Shown piece by piece: positions 8,446 to 16,849 of a DNA stretch of 36,612 nt. Position 1 is the stretch's first letter. Every line of letters begins with the position of its first letter. The stretch lies in the NCBI GenBank assembly GCA_016779005.1, contig JADHOL010000018.1, positions 1 through 36,612 on the forward strand, in the 5' to 3' direction. Source of the stretch: Alphaproteobacteria bacterium. Lineage in GTDB: Bacteria; Pseudomonadota; Alphaproteobacteria; Puniceispirillales; Puniceispirillaceae. The translations under genes were made by a program, and so were the position numbers. Below the pieces are notes generated by a model that was not told where the DNA came from, did no database searches, and worked only from the letters and a program-made list of their open reading frames with translations.

Positions 8446-9228
8446 TTAATTCGCAGCCGCACTTAAAAACTGCTTAAGCCGTGTAGATTTAGGCTTCTCA
8501 AATAAAATATCTGGAGCGCCTTCCTCTTCAACGATTCCCTGATGCAAAAACAACACCTGATCAGATAAATCACGCGCTAATTGCATATCATGTGTCACTA
8601 AAAGCATGGTACGACCTTCAGATGCAAGATCTTTTATTACTTTCACAACTTCTTGTTCAAGCTCTGGGTCAAGCGCAGATGTAGGCTCATCAAACAACAA
8701 AGCATCAGGCTCCATTGCAAGTGCCCTTGCGATCGCTGCTCTTTGCTGTTGCCCGCCTGATAGCTGTGCTGGCCATGCATTTGCTTTATCTGCGATACCT
8801 ACCTTATCAAGAAGAGTATAAGCAGCTTCTCGCATCCTCTGCCTGTCTTTTCCAAGCACCGTAACAGGCGCCTCTATTACATTATCCAATATAGATAAAT
8901 GAGACCATAAGTTAAATGATTGAAAGACCATGGATAAATTGGTTCTGAATTTAATAATCTGGTTTTTATCAGATAGCTGCCTATGGTCTGTTTTGTCAGT
9001 CCAAGATACCGCCTCTCCTTTGAAAACAATATCGCCGCCTTGCGGGATCTCTAGCAAATTACAACATCTCAACAAAGTTGATTTTCCAGAACCTGAAGAG
9101 CCAATAAAGCTAATAACAGACCCGGCCGGAGCTGAAAAACTTACATCTTTTAGAACAGCAAGCTCACCATAACTTTTTCTTAAGTTCCGAACTTCTAATA
9201 TCGGACTGTTTTCAATCGCATCCACCAT
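8446..9228 (-). CDS. Polar amino acid ABC transporter ATPase (HisP-like)
   Basis: Cytoplasmic ATPase that powers the importer encoded downstream. Numbered from ATG 9228 (260 residues): Walker A GSSGSGKST at 43-51, Q-loop MVFQSFNLWSHLS, signature LSGGQQQRAAIARAL, Walker B ALLFDEPTSALDPE and the H-loop LLVTHD. The segment FNLWSHLSILDNVIEAP is nearly that of HisP/OccP, supporting the histidine/arginine/octopine subclass. A GTG at 9246 would add six residues; neither start has a strong ribosome site, and I prefer the ATG because family alignment begins shortly after it. It is the first gene of a five-gene operon. A 15-base palindrome lies 60 bases upstream and may be its operator. Confidence 0.94.
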   Translation of the reverse strand: MVDAIENSPILEVRNLRKSYGELAVLKDVSFSAPAGSVISFIGSSGSGKSTLLRCCNLLEIPQGGDIVFKGEAVSWTDKTDHRQLSDKNQIIKFRTNLSMVFQSFNLWSHLSILDNVIEAPVTVLGKDRQRMREAAYTLLDKVGIADKANAWPAQLSGGQQQRAAIARALAMEPDALLFDEPTSALDPELEQEVVKVIKDLASEGRTMLLVTHDMQLARDLSDQVLFLHQGIVEEEGAPDILFEKPKSTRLKQFLSAAAN

Positions 9229-9287
9229 TAAATATCCAAATGTCACTTATCAAGAAAAAGATTAAAGTGTGATATAATACGCTCTAT

Positions 9288-9302
9288 TCAGACTACGTCT
9301 GA
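9288..9302. promoter_or_regulatory. 15-base palindrome upstream of the ABC operon, possible operator
   Basis: Perfect inverted repeat TCAGAC-TAC-GTCTGA in the 295-base divergent region between the ABC ATPase gene (minus) and trhO (plus). TATAAT strings occur at 9273-9278 and 9325-9330 on the plus strand, and on the minus strand at 9328-9323, but none has a good -35 partner. The palindrome lies where an operator of the ABC operon would be expected. No regulator gene is adjacent. Nothing else recognisable is seen in 9229-9523. Confidence 0.3.
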
Positions 9303-9523
9303 TTTTACTACCATACCGCCTTATTATAATTATATAAAGAGACCATCCAGAAATCACCAGCCAGAGAATCATCAGATACATTAATCAGATGTTTCGTTAT
9401 TCAATTTCACATCAATATTACAGTGATACTTGCAGAAAAAATGGTTAAAATGCTATATCCCTATTTCATGTTTAAATAGCTACTAGATTGAATTTGAGCT
9501 GCAAGATGGCAGGGTTTTCTGCA

Positions 9524-10495
9524 ATGACAGAACAAACATATAAAAAAAATTCTAAAACACAGCAAAATCAACCCTATTTGATTGCTGCTCTATATCAGTT
9601 TGTAAGCTTGGATAGCATTGAAGATTGGCAGCAAAGTTTTAAACATATCTGTGCTGAAAATAATCTGTTTGGCACCATTCTGATTGCCCCTGAGGGTATA
9701 AATGGAACTATTGCAGGAAGGCACCAAAACATAGAAAATTTTGTTTCATGGCTGTATGAGCATCCAGAATTCACGCAAACCGAAATAAAATACTCTGAAG
9801 AGCATAGCTGCCCATTTCACCGCATGAAAGTAAGACTAAAACGTGAAATTGTAACCATGGGTGAGCCTGATATTAATCCATCACAAACAAAGGGTATGTA
9901 TGTAAAACCACAAGATTGGAATGAATTAATATCATCCCCAGATGTACTGGTTGTTGATACTCGCAATGATTACGAAGTTGCAATCGGCAAATTTTCAAAA
10001 GCGGTGGATCCCAACACCACATCATTTCGCGAATTTCCAAAATGGGCAGATGCGTTTGCATCAACGCAAAAACACACAAAACCAACTAAAATTGCGATGT
10101 ATTGTACTGGCGGAATCAGATGTGAGAAATCAACAGCCTATATGAAAAAAATAGGGTTTGAAGAGGTGTATCATCTACAAGGCGGTATTTTGAAATATTT
10201 GGAAGAAGTGCCTGCTGAGCAGTCCTTATGGCAGGGGGAATGCTTTGTATTTGATAACCGAGTAAGTGTTGATCATGAGCTACAAAAAGGGAATTACGCA
10301 TTATGCCATGCCTGTAGGCATCCCCTATCACAAGCTGAATTGCAATCAAACAGCTATCAAGCTGGCATAAGCTGTCCCTATTGCATTACCAAAACAACAC
10401 ATGAACAAAAAGACCGTTTTGCAGAAAGACAAAAACAAATAAAATTAGCCCGCAACAGAGGCCAGAAGCATATTGGTGTATCTATAAAGAAGTAA
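9524..10495 (+). CDS. trhO: tRNA uridine 5-oxyacetic acid pathway hydroxylase TrhO (rhodanese family)
   Basis: Oxygen-dependent tRNA U34 hydroxylase (formerly YceA/UPF0176) that makes 5-hydroxyuridine at the wobble position. The N-terminal ferredoxin-like domain includes GTILIAPEGINGTIAG. A rhodanese domain follows with VVDTRNDYEVAIGKF and the active-site loop YCTGGIRCEKS. The C-terminal tail has a cysteine cluster, CHACRHP ... CPYC, likely a metal site. All are standard for the family. The frame is open from TTG 9488, with ATGs at 9506 and 9524. I chose 9524 because AGGG lies about ten bases before it and the protein (323 residues) then has the usual short N-terminal tail; 9506 is possible. 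It ends 18 bases from the convergent rpe gene. Confidence 0.93.
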   Translation: MTEQTYKKNSKTQQNQPYLIAALYQFVSLDSIEDWQQSFKHICAENNLFGTILIAPEGINGTIAGRHQNIENFVSWLYEHPEFTQTEIKYSEEHSCPFHRMKVRLKREIVTMGEPDINPSQTKGMYVKPQDWNELISSPDVLVVDTRNDYEVAIGKFSKAVDPNTTSFREFPKWADAFASTQKHTKPTKIAMYCTGGIRCEKSTAYMKKIGFEEVYHLQGGILKYLEEVPAEQSLWQGECFVFDNRVSVDHELQKGNYALCHACRHPLSQAELQSNSYQAGISCPYCITKTTHEQKDRFAERQKQIKLARNRGQKHIGVSIKK

Positions 10496-10513
10496 AAACC
10501 TAGTATTTTTTAT

Positions 10514-11170
10514 CTACGAGCCTCTAATTGCCTTTATTCTAGAGGCATATTCATCCGCTCCTGCTCCAAAAATAGCAGAACCAGCAACCAGATTATTGGC
10601 ACCAGCAGCGATTGCGAGTGGCGCTGTCTGAGCTGTAATACCCCCATCAACCTGTAATTGAATGGGTCTATCCCCAATTAAACTGCGTGCTTGTTGTATT
10701 TTACGCACCATGGATTCGATAAATTTCTGACCGCCAAAACCAGGATTGACTGTCATGATGAGTATTAACCCTATTTTATCTAGTATATGAGTAAGGCTTT
10801 CAACTGAAGTATGAGGATTAAGAGCAACCCCTGCACGGCAATCATGCTCATTAATAGCAGATAAAGTTCTATCTAGATGGGTGCATGCTTCAAAATGAAC
10901 GGTAATTCCGTCACATCCAGCCTGTTTCATATCAGTTATAAGCGAATCTGGGTTTTCAACCATAAGATGGGCGTCAAAATAACTTGAAGAATTTTTGCGA
11001 AGCGACGCAATCACAGGGGCACCAAAGCTTAGATTTGGCACAAACCTTCCATCCATTACATCAAGATGAATCCAATCAGCGCCTGCTGTTTCGACCTGTT
11101 TTATTTCAGCGCCAAGCTCTGCGAAATTTGCTGCCAAAATAGAAGGGGCAATGATGGTACCAACGCTCAT
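10514..11170 (-). CDS. rpe: Ribulose-phosphate 3-epimerase
   Basis: Interconverts D-ribulose 5-phosphate and D-xylulose 5-phosphate in the pentose phosphate or Calvin pathways; cytoplasmic TIM barrel. The protein is 218 residues with family motifs in order: APSILAANFAELGAEI, the metal-binding IHLDVMDGRFVPNLSFG, FDAHLMVENP, MTVNPGFGGQKFI, LQVDGGI and LVAGSAIFG. Its ATG overlaps the stop of the upstream helicase gene by four bases (ATGA), so translation is coupled. This helicase-rpe order is not one I recognise. There is no obvious terminator in the short gap to trhO. Confidence 0.97.
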   Translation of the reverse strand: MSVGTIIAPSILAANFAELGAEIKQVETAGADWIHLDVMDGRFVPNLSFGAPVIASLRKNSSSYFDAHLMVENPDSLITDMKQAGCDGITVHFEACTHLDRTLSAINEHDCRAGVALNPHTSVESLTHILDKIGLILIMTVNPGFGGQKFIESMVRKIQQARSLIGDRPIQLQVDGGITAQTAPLAIAAGANNLVAGSAIFGAGADEYASRIKAIRGS

Positions 11171-12993
11171 AATGCCACCACGTTCTTCGCCTTGAAATAA
11201 GGCAAATTATCCTGACTGGAGCACCCCATAACTGTAATTCTCTCAATGATCTGCAAAGCCCGTTGGTATTTGCGCTCTAATGCTTCTTCTTGCAGTGCAT
11301 CAAATTGCTGGCCGCATAATAATATACCGTGATTAGACTGCAATGCTCTTATCCTTCTTCCATGCATTAAGCCGTCCACCAAAATAGCATGATTAAATTC
11401 TTCCTGCTTAACAATCTGAATCTTATTTTCAACAAGGAATGTACGCAAGTCAGCTTCCCCATCCAAAGTGATCTTCCAAAATTCAGAATCAGAATTAGAG
11501 GGATTACCATCTACAAGCTCAAAAGCCTTACAGAATGCAAGAAATATAAGCTCCTGTTTTTCTGCACCTGTCCAAGCAGTACTGCCAAGAGTACGCCAAA
11601 TATTATGGTTCATCTCTTCATATACTTGCGGAATACGCTCGAAAAATAGGCGATGTAACCCAATATCATTAACAGAGCTATCCATTTTCTGCTCTTTGTG
11701 AATATCTATCGCGGAGAAAGAGCCGCAAACAGGGCATCCTGTGTCTGAAAACTTGTCTTTTTTATAGATATGAGAACATCGCAAATTTGAAGGGAGTTTA
11801 TTATCACATAAATAATAACTTGTTTGCTCATCTACGGGTTGCTGGGCAATCCATTCAAATCTGTTTTTAAATTTTAAATAAGAGCCCCGATGAGACCATA
11901 AGGTCCATTGTAACTTTTCTACTGGTCCAAATGTTGACCAGTTAGATGAGACATCTATTACAATACAGGTATTTTTCTCAGCAGCAGCACGCAGACCACG
12001 ACCCACTGACTGACCCCATAATACCTTGGATAAGGTTGGCCTCATATGAACGATGATATTACAGTGGGGATTATCCCAGCCTTCTGCAAGAACCCCAACT
12101 GAAACGACCGCTTCCACATTTCCTTCTGCATGGTCTGCCAGCATCTGCATACGCTCTTTAATCGGCGTTGTAGCCGTAATCAAAGACACGCTAATCCCAA
12201 GCTCCTCGATTGCTTCAACGGTAGTTTCCGCAACCGTAACATCTGGGCAAAACCATGCTGAAATAGGCTTTGGTTTTACATTTTCTCGCTCTTCTAGATA
12301 AATCGAACAGGCATGGCTAATCATAGATGATTTGATAATGGCTGGCGCTAATTTTGCCACTGGAAAATCGCCACTACTAATATCAATATCACCAAGGTCT
12401 AAATCATGAATAAAATGAGGTCTATAATGAGGTCTTACCAAGATACCTTCATCAAATAATTTATCCATATTCGCGCCATCAATAATCGCATCAAAGGCAA
12501 GGCTAAGCTGGTCTTTTTGATCTGCAGTGCGTCTCTCTGGAGATGCTGTCAGACCTATCATATGCGCATCATCTCTTCCATGTTCAAGAAAACAATCTAG
12601 AATTCGTTTATAGCCTGTACCATTTGGGGATACCCGGTGCGCTTCATCGATTATAACCAGCTTGGCATGTTCGATAGCATCATCCAATATATCCCTTGCA
12701 CGCGTGCTCGTAGATAATAACACATCATAATCAGCAAACGCTGCCTCAGTATGATTAAGCCCCAACTTGCGCACTTTATGCTCTTTGGCTAATGCTCTTT
12801 CAAGCTGTTCAAGCAAAACCAATCTGTGACATAAAACAATCACTTTTTCACCTGAATAAAACTGTTTTATAATTTCGCTTGCCAACACTGTTTTTCCAGC
12901 ACCTGTTGGCGCCTTAATTATAAAACGACGATGTGAATCAAGAATAGACTGAAAATCATCAATTATTTCTTTTTGCCAACGCCTTAATTGCAT
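11167..12993 (-). CDS. DEAD/DEAH-box superfamily 2 helicase with putative zinc-binding segment
   Basis: Predicted ATP-dependent DNA or RNA helicase/translocase of the COG1061 (SSL2/type III res-like) type. Motif I is APTGAGKT (residues 28-35), motif II DEAH (116-119) and motif III-like LTASPERR near 148. The C-terminal helicase domain has VSVGVLAEGWDNPHCNI and motif VI GQSVGRGLRAA. After the helicase core there are cysteines in CDNKLPSNLRC and CPVCG, which may hold a zinc, and then about 170 residues I cannot assign. The length is 608 residues. There is no nuclease or methylase partner, so it is not a restriction system on this evidence. It overlaps rpe by four bases. Its cellular role is unknown; repair is a guess. 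Confidence 0.85.
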   Translation of the reverse strand: MQLRRWQKEIIDDFQSILDSHRRFIIKAPTGAGKTVLASEIIKQFYSGEKVIVLCHRLVLLEQLERALAKEHKVRKLGLNHTEAAFADYDVLLSTSTRARDILDDAIEHAKLVIIDEAHRVSPNGTGYKRILDCFLEHGRDDAHMIGLTASPERRTADQKDQLSLAFDAIIDGANMDKLFDEGILVRPHYRPHFIHDLDLGDIDISSGDFPVAKLAPAIIKSSMISHACSIYLEERENVKPKPISAWFCPDVTVAETTVEAIEELGISVSLITATTPIKERMQMLADHAEGNVEAVVSVGVLAEGWDNPHCNIIVHMRPTLSKVLWGQSVGRGLRAAAEKNTCIVIDVSSNWSTFGPVEKLQWTLWSHRGSYLKFKNRFEWIAQQPVDEQTSYYLCDNKLPSNLRCSHIYKKDKFSDTGCPVCGSFSAIDIHKEQKMDSSVNDIGLHRLFFERIPQVYEEMNHNIWRTLGSTAWTGAEKQELIFLAFCKAFELVDGNPSNSDSEFWKITLDGEADLRTFLVENKIQIVKQEEFNHAILVDGLMHGRRIRALQSNHGILLCGQQFDALQEEALERKYQRALQIIERITVMGCSSQDNLPYFKAKNVVAL

Positions 12994-13110
12994 AGTGTAT
13001 TCGCCTAATCTTAAATGTAAAAGCTGTGACTGAATTTGTTGCGGCTAATTCTAACCATGTTTTTTAGAAATTGGGATAAAAACTTACCCATTTTGAGATA
13101 TTTAGAAGGT

Positions 13111-14112
13111 TTAAAATGACTTTTGATTGTCTCTCTTATGATATATAGACACTAACTCAGCCAAAATCGATAATGCAATTTCAGCAGCTGCACGGCCTCC
13201 AAGAGGAATGCCAGCAGGCCCATGAAGTCTTGTAAGATTTGTATCAGAAATTCCCAACTCTTTTAATCGATGTAATCTTAATTGGTGTGTTTTGGTACTA
13301 CCAAGACACCCTATATAATAGGCATCTGTTTTTAGACAATGGAGCAATGCAGGATCATCAATTTTTGGATCATGCGTTAATGTTACAATCGCTGTTTGAG
13401 CATCAATCGATAGCTCTGGCAAAACATCCTGAGGCCATCCCTGTTTTATAGTGACATCTGGAAACCGTTCTTCTGTCAGAAAAACAGCTCTGGGGTCGAT
13501 AATTATAGTGTCTAATTCCATATTAAGCGCAAGCTGACTTAACACCTGACTAATATGCCCTGCGCCAATTATTACAAGTTGATTCTTTGGCCTGAGACGT
13601 AATGTAAATAAGCCCTTCTCTTCTTCAAGGTTGCTCGTATGAACAAAATGCATGGATGTGTCAGGGAGTGTTGCACGCACTGTAACTTTTGGGATATCAG
13701 CCATAATGTCGGCTAACATGAATTCTATATCCAAGGGTTGCCTTGTATTTTCGGCTCTTACAGCCTGTCTCAAAATAGATAAAGGAATGCCTGTATCTGC
13801 TACTGGAAGGATAAGTACAGAAATTCTTCCCCCACAAGATAGACCAACTTGCCAAGCTGTCTCATCAGCTACCCCAAATTCTTGTATGCATGGTAATCCG
13901 CTCTCCATTGCCTCCTGAGATAGACGAATAACTTCCCCTTCAACACAGCCACCAGAAACAGATCCCTCCAGATGCAAATCATCTCTTACCAGCATTAAAG
14001 ACCCAGCCTGCCTTGGCGCAGACCCCCAAGTAGAAACCACAATCACCAAACAGGCTGAATGCGCGTTATCTACCCAATTTTCTAGCTGATTTAAAAAGGA
14101 ATTTTGTTTCAT
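13111..14112 (-). CDS. XdhC/CoxI family protein (molybdenum hydroxylase maturation)
   Basis: XdhC-type proteins bind molybdenum cofactor and help sulfurate and insert it into xanthine dehydrogenase or CO-dehydrogenase-like enzymes. The N-terminal XdhC_CoxI domain shows STWGSAPRQAGSLMLV, GSVSGGCVEGEV and GLSCGGRISVLI. The C-terminal XdhC Rossmann domain has VIIGAGHISQVL, TLTHDPKIDDPAL, YIGCLGS and GPAGIPLGGRAAAEIALSI. The length of 333 residues with both domains is typical of stand-alone XdhC. No xdhA, xdhB or coxSLM gene is in the window, so its client enzyme lies elsewhere. It lies between MFS and helicase genes on the same strand, with gaps of 193 and 117 bases, so it may be transcribed alone. 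Confidence 0.88.
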   Translation of the reverse strand: MKQNSFLNQLENWVDNAHSACLVIVVSTWGSAPRQAGSLMLVRDDLHLEGSVSGGCVEGEVIRLSQEAMESGLPCIQEFGVADETAWQVGLSCGGRISVLILPVADTGIPLSILRQAVRAENTRQPLDIEFMLADIMADIPKVTVRATLPDTSMHFVHTSNLEEEKGLFTLRLRPKNQLVIIGAGHISQVLSQLALNMELDTIIIDPRAVFLTEERFPDVTIKQGWPQDVLPELSIDAQTAIVTLTHDPKIDDPALLHCLKTDAYYIGCLGSTKTHQLRLHRLKELGISDTNLTRLHGPAGIPLGGRAAAEIALSILAELVSIYHKRDNQKSF

Positions 14113-14305
14113 TTAGGTTACCATATAGTGTGTAAAAACATTTGTTCGCTGAATAGTAGTCGTTCATTCTAACTCTAAATAGTGTTATAAGGAAACTATT
14201 CCAATGATCATTTTTAATCATTTTCAATTGACCTACAATGTCCGCAAAAAACATCTTAACAACCCTCTATTTAGGTTTTTTCTGACGGTGATTTAAACGC
14301 GTCAA

Positions 14306-15514
14306 TTAGCGGTTTTTAAAGGGGCTGGTAAAAAGCAAAATAAGTGCTGTTATTAATGTGGTTACCCCGCCAAGCGCTATGAAGGTCGCTAAAATACCAA
14401 CTATTTCAGATATTGCGCCTAGTAATAATGCTCCGATTGCGCCGCCTCCCATAGCAATCATTGTCCAAAGGCTCATAACCCTGCCTCTAAATTCATCGGT
14501 GAGTTGGAGCTGTGCTGCAGATTGCATCGTGGTTGCAAAAAAAGTAGTTGCAAACCCCAACATCGCTACCAGAATAGCGGTCAGGACAATATCGTTTGAT
14601 AATCCAACTAGAATGACACAAATAGGCACAAGAACAGAACATACAGCCCCTAGAAAGCCAATGGAGCCTGCCTCTTGCGGTTTGCCTGCGGCCTTTGCAA
14701 AGGATGCCAATATTGCCCCAGCACCCGCACTTGCAGTCAGCAGCCCCAATTCGTTCGGCCCTTTATCAAATACCCCTTGTGCGATTATTGGCAATGTTTC
14801 AAGTAGACCGCGACCTATCATTGTCACACAAATCGTTAATCCAAAGATATATAAGATAAACGGGTCTTTTTTTGTATAGCTAAAACCCTCTTTTAAAGCA
14901 GTCAGAAAATGCTGCTCTTTTTTTGCGGTAAAATCTCTTGGCCGAATTACAATATTTCTCACCAGAAAAATCATTGGCAAAAACCCTAAACTTGTGAGCC
15001 ATAATGTTTGAATTGGGCCAATTTGGGTCAGTAAAATACCGCCTATTGCTGGGCCAACAAGTCTTGATATATTAAAATTCAAAACAGTTATGGCAATAAT
15101 TGAGGAAAGTTGTTGCTTATCACCAAGCCTTGCTGCAAACGCCATTCTAAATGGGTGATTGGCAGAACCAACAATACCAATAGCTGCTGCAAATAGCGCA
15201 ACAGAAACGCCGCTAATAAAAGAGAGATACGTTGATAACACAAACGTAACTGTTATTAGTAGCATTGCTATATAATTTGAAAAAATGGCAAGTCTTATCT
15301 CAATGCGATCTGCCAAAACGCCAAATAGAGGCCCTGTTATCAGTGTAGGCGCAAAGCTTAAAAATGCGACAAAGCCCACAAATGCGGGTGAATTGGACAC
15401 ATCCCATGCAAGCCAAACCACAACCAGCCTTTGAACCCACATGCCATGAAGCGCAATTGAAACACACGCAAGATAATGGCGAAAAGGCTGGGATTTGAAA
15501 GCTGATAAATTCAT
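14306..15514 (-). CDS. Major facilitator superfamily exporter (MFS_3/EntS-like)
   Basis: Proton-coupled inner-membrane transporter, probably an efflux protein; the substrate is unknown. The 402 residues are hydrophobic throughout with about twelve membrane helices. Between helices 2 and 3 lies the MFS loop motif GPLFGVLADRIEIRLAI. The second half repeats the pattern (TMQSAAQLQLTDEFRGRVMS, typical of the EntS-like MFS_3 group). It begins with ATG after an AAAGG site six bases upstream. It is divergent from the glycosyltransferase gene at 15708; the 193-base gap between them should hold both promoters. A short inverted repeat (AATAGT/ACTATT) lies in the 193-base gap after its stop, without a T-run. 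Confidence 0.9.
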   Translation of the reverse strand: MNLSAFKSQPFRHYLACVSIALHGMWVQRLVVVWLAWDVSNSPAFVGFVAFLSFAPTLITGPLFGVLADRIEIRLAIFSNYIAMLLITVTFVLSTYLSFISGVSVALFAAAIGIVGSANHPFRMAFAARLGDKQQLSSIIAITVLNFNISRLVGPAIGGILLTQIGPIQTLWLTSLGFLPMIFLVRNIVIRPRDFTAKKEQHFLTALKEGFSYTKKDPFILYIFGLTICVTMIGRGLLETLPIIAQGVFDKGPNELGLLTASAGAGAILASFAKAAGKPQEAGSIGFLGAVCSVLVPICVILVGLSNDIVLTAILVAMLGFATTFFATTMQSAAQLQLTDEFRGRVMSLWTMIAMGGGAIGALLLGAISEIVGILATFIALGGVTTLITALILLFTSPFKNR

Positions 15515-15707
15515 TAAGAACCTTTAAGAGTCAAAACCAGAACGTTAATAGCAAACATTCTGTGTCGGACATTTTTTGTTTAATGACGGGTAGTAATATA
15601 ATTAGACATAATTAAAAACTACATGAGTTTATCTAGCTTGCTATTCAACGGGTCAAGCTTTATCCCTGTTACTAGGACTGATTTTAATCCCAGCTCTGGA
15701 GCGGTTT

Positions 15708-16832
15708 ATGGCAAAAAACCCATACCAAAGACCATATATAGATATTCTGCTTCCCTATAAAGAGGTGTTCACACCCTCTAATGCTGGCGCTGTCTCAACC
15801 GTTGTAAGCGACCTTGCCTATCATACGACATTAGAATATGAATTTCATATTTACGGCAGACAAATTACCGCCCCATCTTTTCCAGAGCTTTGCTATCACG
15901 CATTAAAACCAAAATGGCCTTTAATATACGGTCATAATCTTGGTTTAGCACATAGCTATATTACAGATCTTCAACGAAGGGAGAGACAACCCTTGCTTAT
16001 TGAAGTTCACGGCAGATGTCAGGTAGCCAGCACTATTGCCAAGATAACTAAAACGGCGAAAGTAGCTCTTTTTCTGCATAATGACCCACGTCAGATGACA
16101 GGTAGTAAAACCCTTGCAGAACGTCTCTGGCTTGCACGCAATCTTGCAGGTATATTTGCAAATTCAAACTATATAAAAAATTGCTTTCTAGACGGCTTTA
16201 GCAACACAGAAATATCACAAACCCCTATATTCGTAACGCCGCTAGGCGCTAACAGAAACATTCAAAACAAGCCTTCCAAAGAAAAAACAATAATTATTGC
16301 CTCACGCATTGTGCCCGAAAAAGGGATTTTGCAAGCAGCCATTGCATTGCGAGATATATTGCCTGATTTTCCTGAATGGCGCGTGAAAATCATAGGTGCA
16401 AAACATTTCAGGGATGGCACAATATCAGACTATGAAAAGAGCGTAAAAGAAACTTTGGTGCCCCTGCAAGGCCAGGCTGAAATGGCTGGGTTTTTGCCAT
16501 TAGCGCAGATTAATAAAGAGCTTGAAAAAGCAGCTATTGCGATCGTGCCTTCTGTCTGGCAGGAACCCGCATCAAGAGCCGTCTTAGAAGCGCTTGCAAA
16601 TGGGTGTGCTCTTATCACTACAAAGAGGGGGGGTATTCCAGAGCGCGCAGAGGGCAGAGCGTTGCTTGTGGATAATCCAGACAGCCCTAATTTTGCAGCA
16701 GCCCTTAACTCTTTACTATCCATGCCTTCGAAACTTAAGGAGCTACATGATATTGCTTGGAATGATTTTCCTTTTGATTGCGCAACTATGGCTGGGCAAA
16801 CAGATCTCGCAAGGAAAAACATTATTTCCTGA
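15708..16832 (+). CDS. GT4-type glycosyltransferase
   Basis: Predicted retaining glycosyltransferase using a nucleotide sugar, probably acting on a cell-envelope glycan or lipid. The C-terminal GT-B domain has IIIASRIVPEKGILQA and the sugar-nucleotide EX7E motif PSVWQEPASRAVLEALANG. The N-terminal acceptor domain includes HGRCQVAS and LFLHNDPRQM. The 374-residue length fits the family. A GGAG site lies upstream of the ATG. It ends 17 bases before the convergent iron-type permease. No other polysaccharide genes are adjacent, so the acceptor is unknown. Its EX7E motif differs from the one in the glycosyltransferase at 22621-23613, and the two are not recent duplicates by eye. Confidence 0.87.
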   Translation: MAKNPYQRPYIDILLPYKEVFTPSNAGAVSTVVSDLAYHTTLEYEFHIYGRQITAPSFPELCYHALKPKWPLIYGHNLGLAHSYITDLQRRERQPLLIEVHGRCQVASTIAKITKTAKVALFLHNDPRQMTGSKTLAERLWLARNLAGIFANSNYIKNCFLDGFSNTEISQTPIFVTPLGANRNIQNKPSKEKTIIIASRIVPEKGILQAAIALRDILPDFPEWRVKIIGAKHFRDGTISDYEKSVKETLVPLQGQAEMAGFLPLAQINKELEKAAIAIVPSVWQEPASRAVLEALANGCALITTKRGGIPERAEGRALLVDNPDSPNFAAALNSLLSMPSKLKELHDIAWNDFPFDCATMAGQTDLARKNIIS

Positions 16833-16849
16833 GTAGAACAGAAATAATA

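Noticed and set aside
14190-14235. Fur-like string ATGATCATTTTTAATCAT in the xdhC/MFS gap
   Set aside because: The arms do not align with a 7-1-7 Fur site, and the region is AT-rich enough to give such strings by chance.
14066-14254. 62-residue minus-strand frame across the xdhC start
   Set aside because: It overlaps the xdhC 5' end, has no ribosome site or recognisable motif, and its codons look like noncoding sequence.
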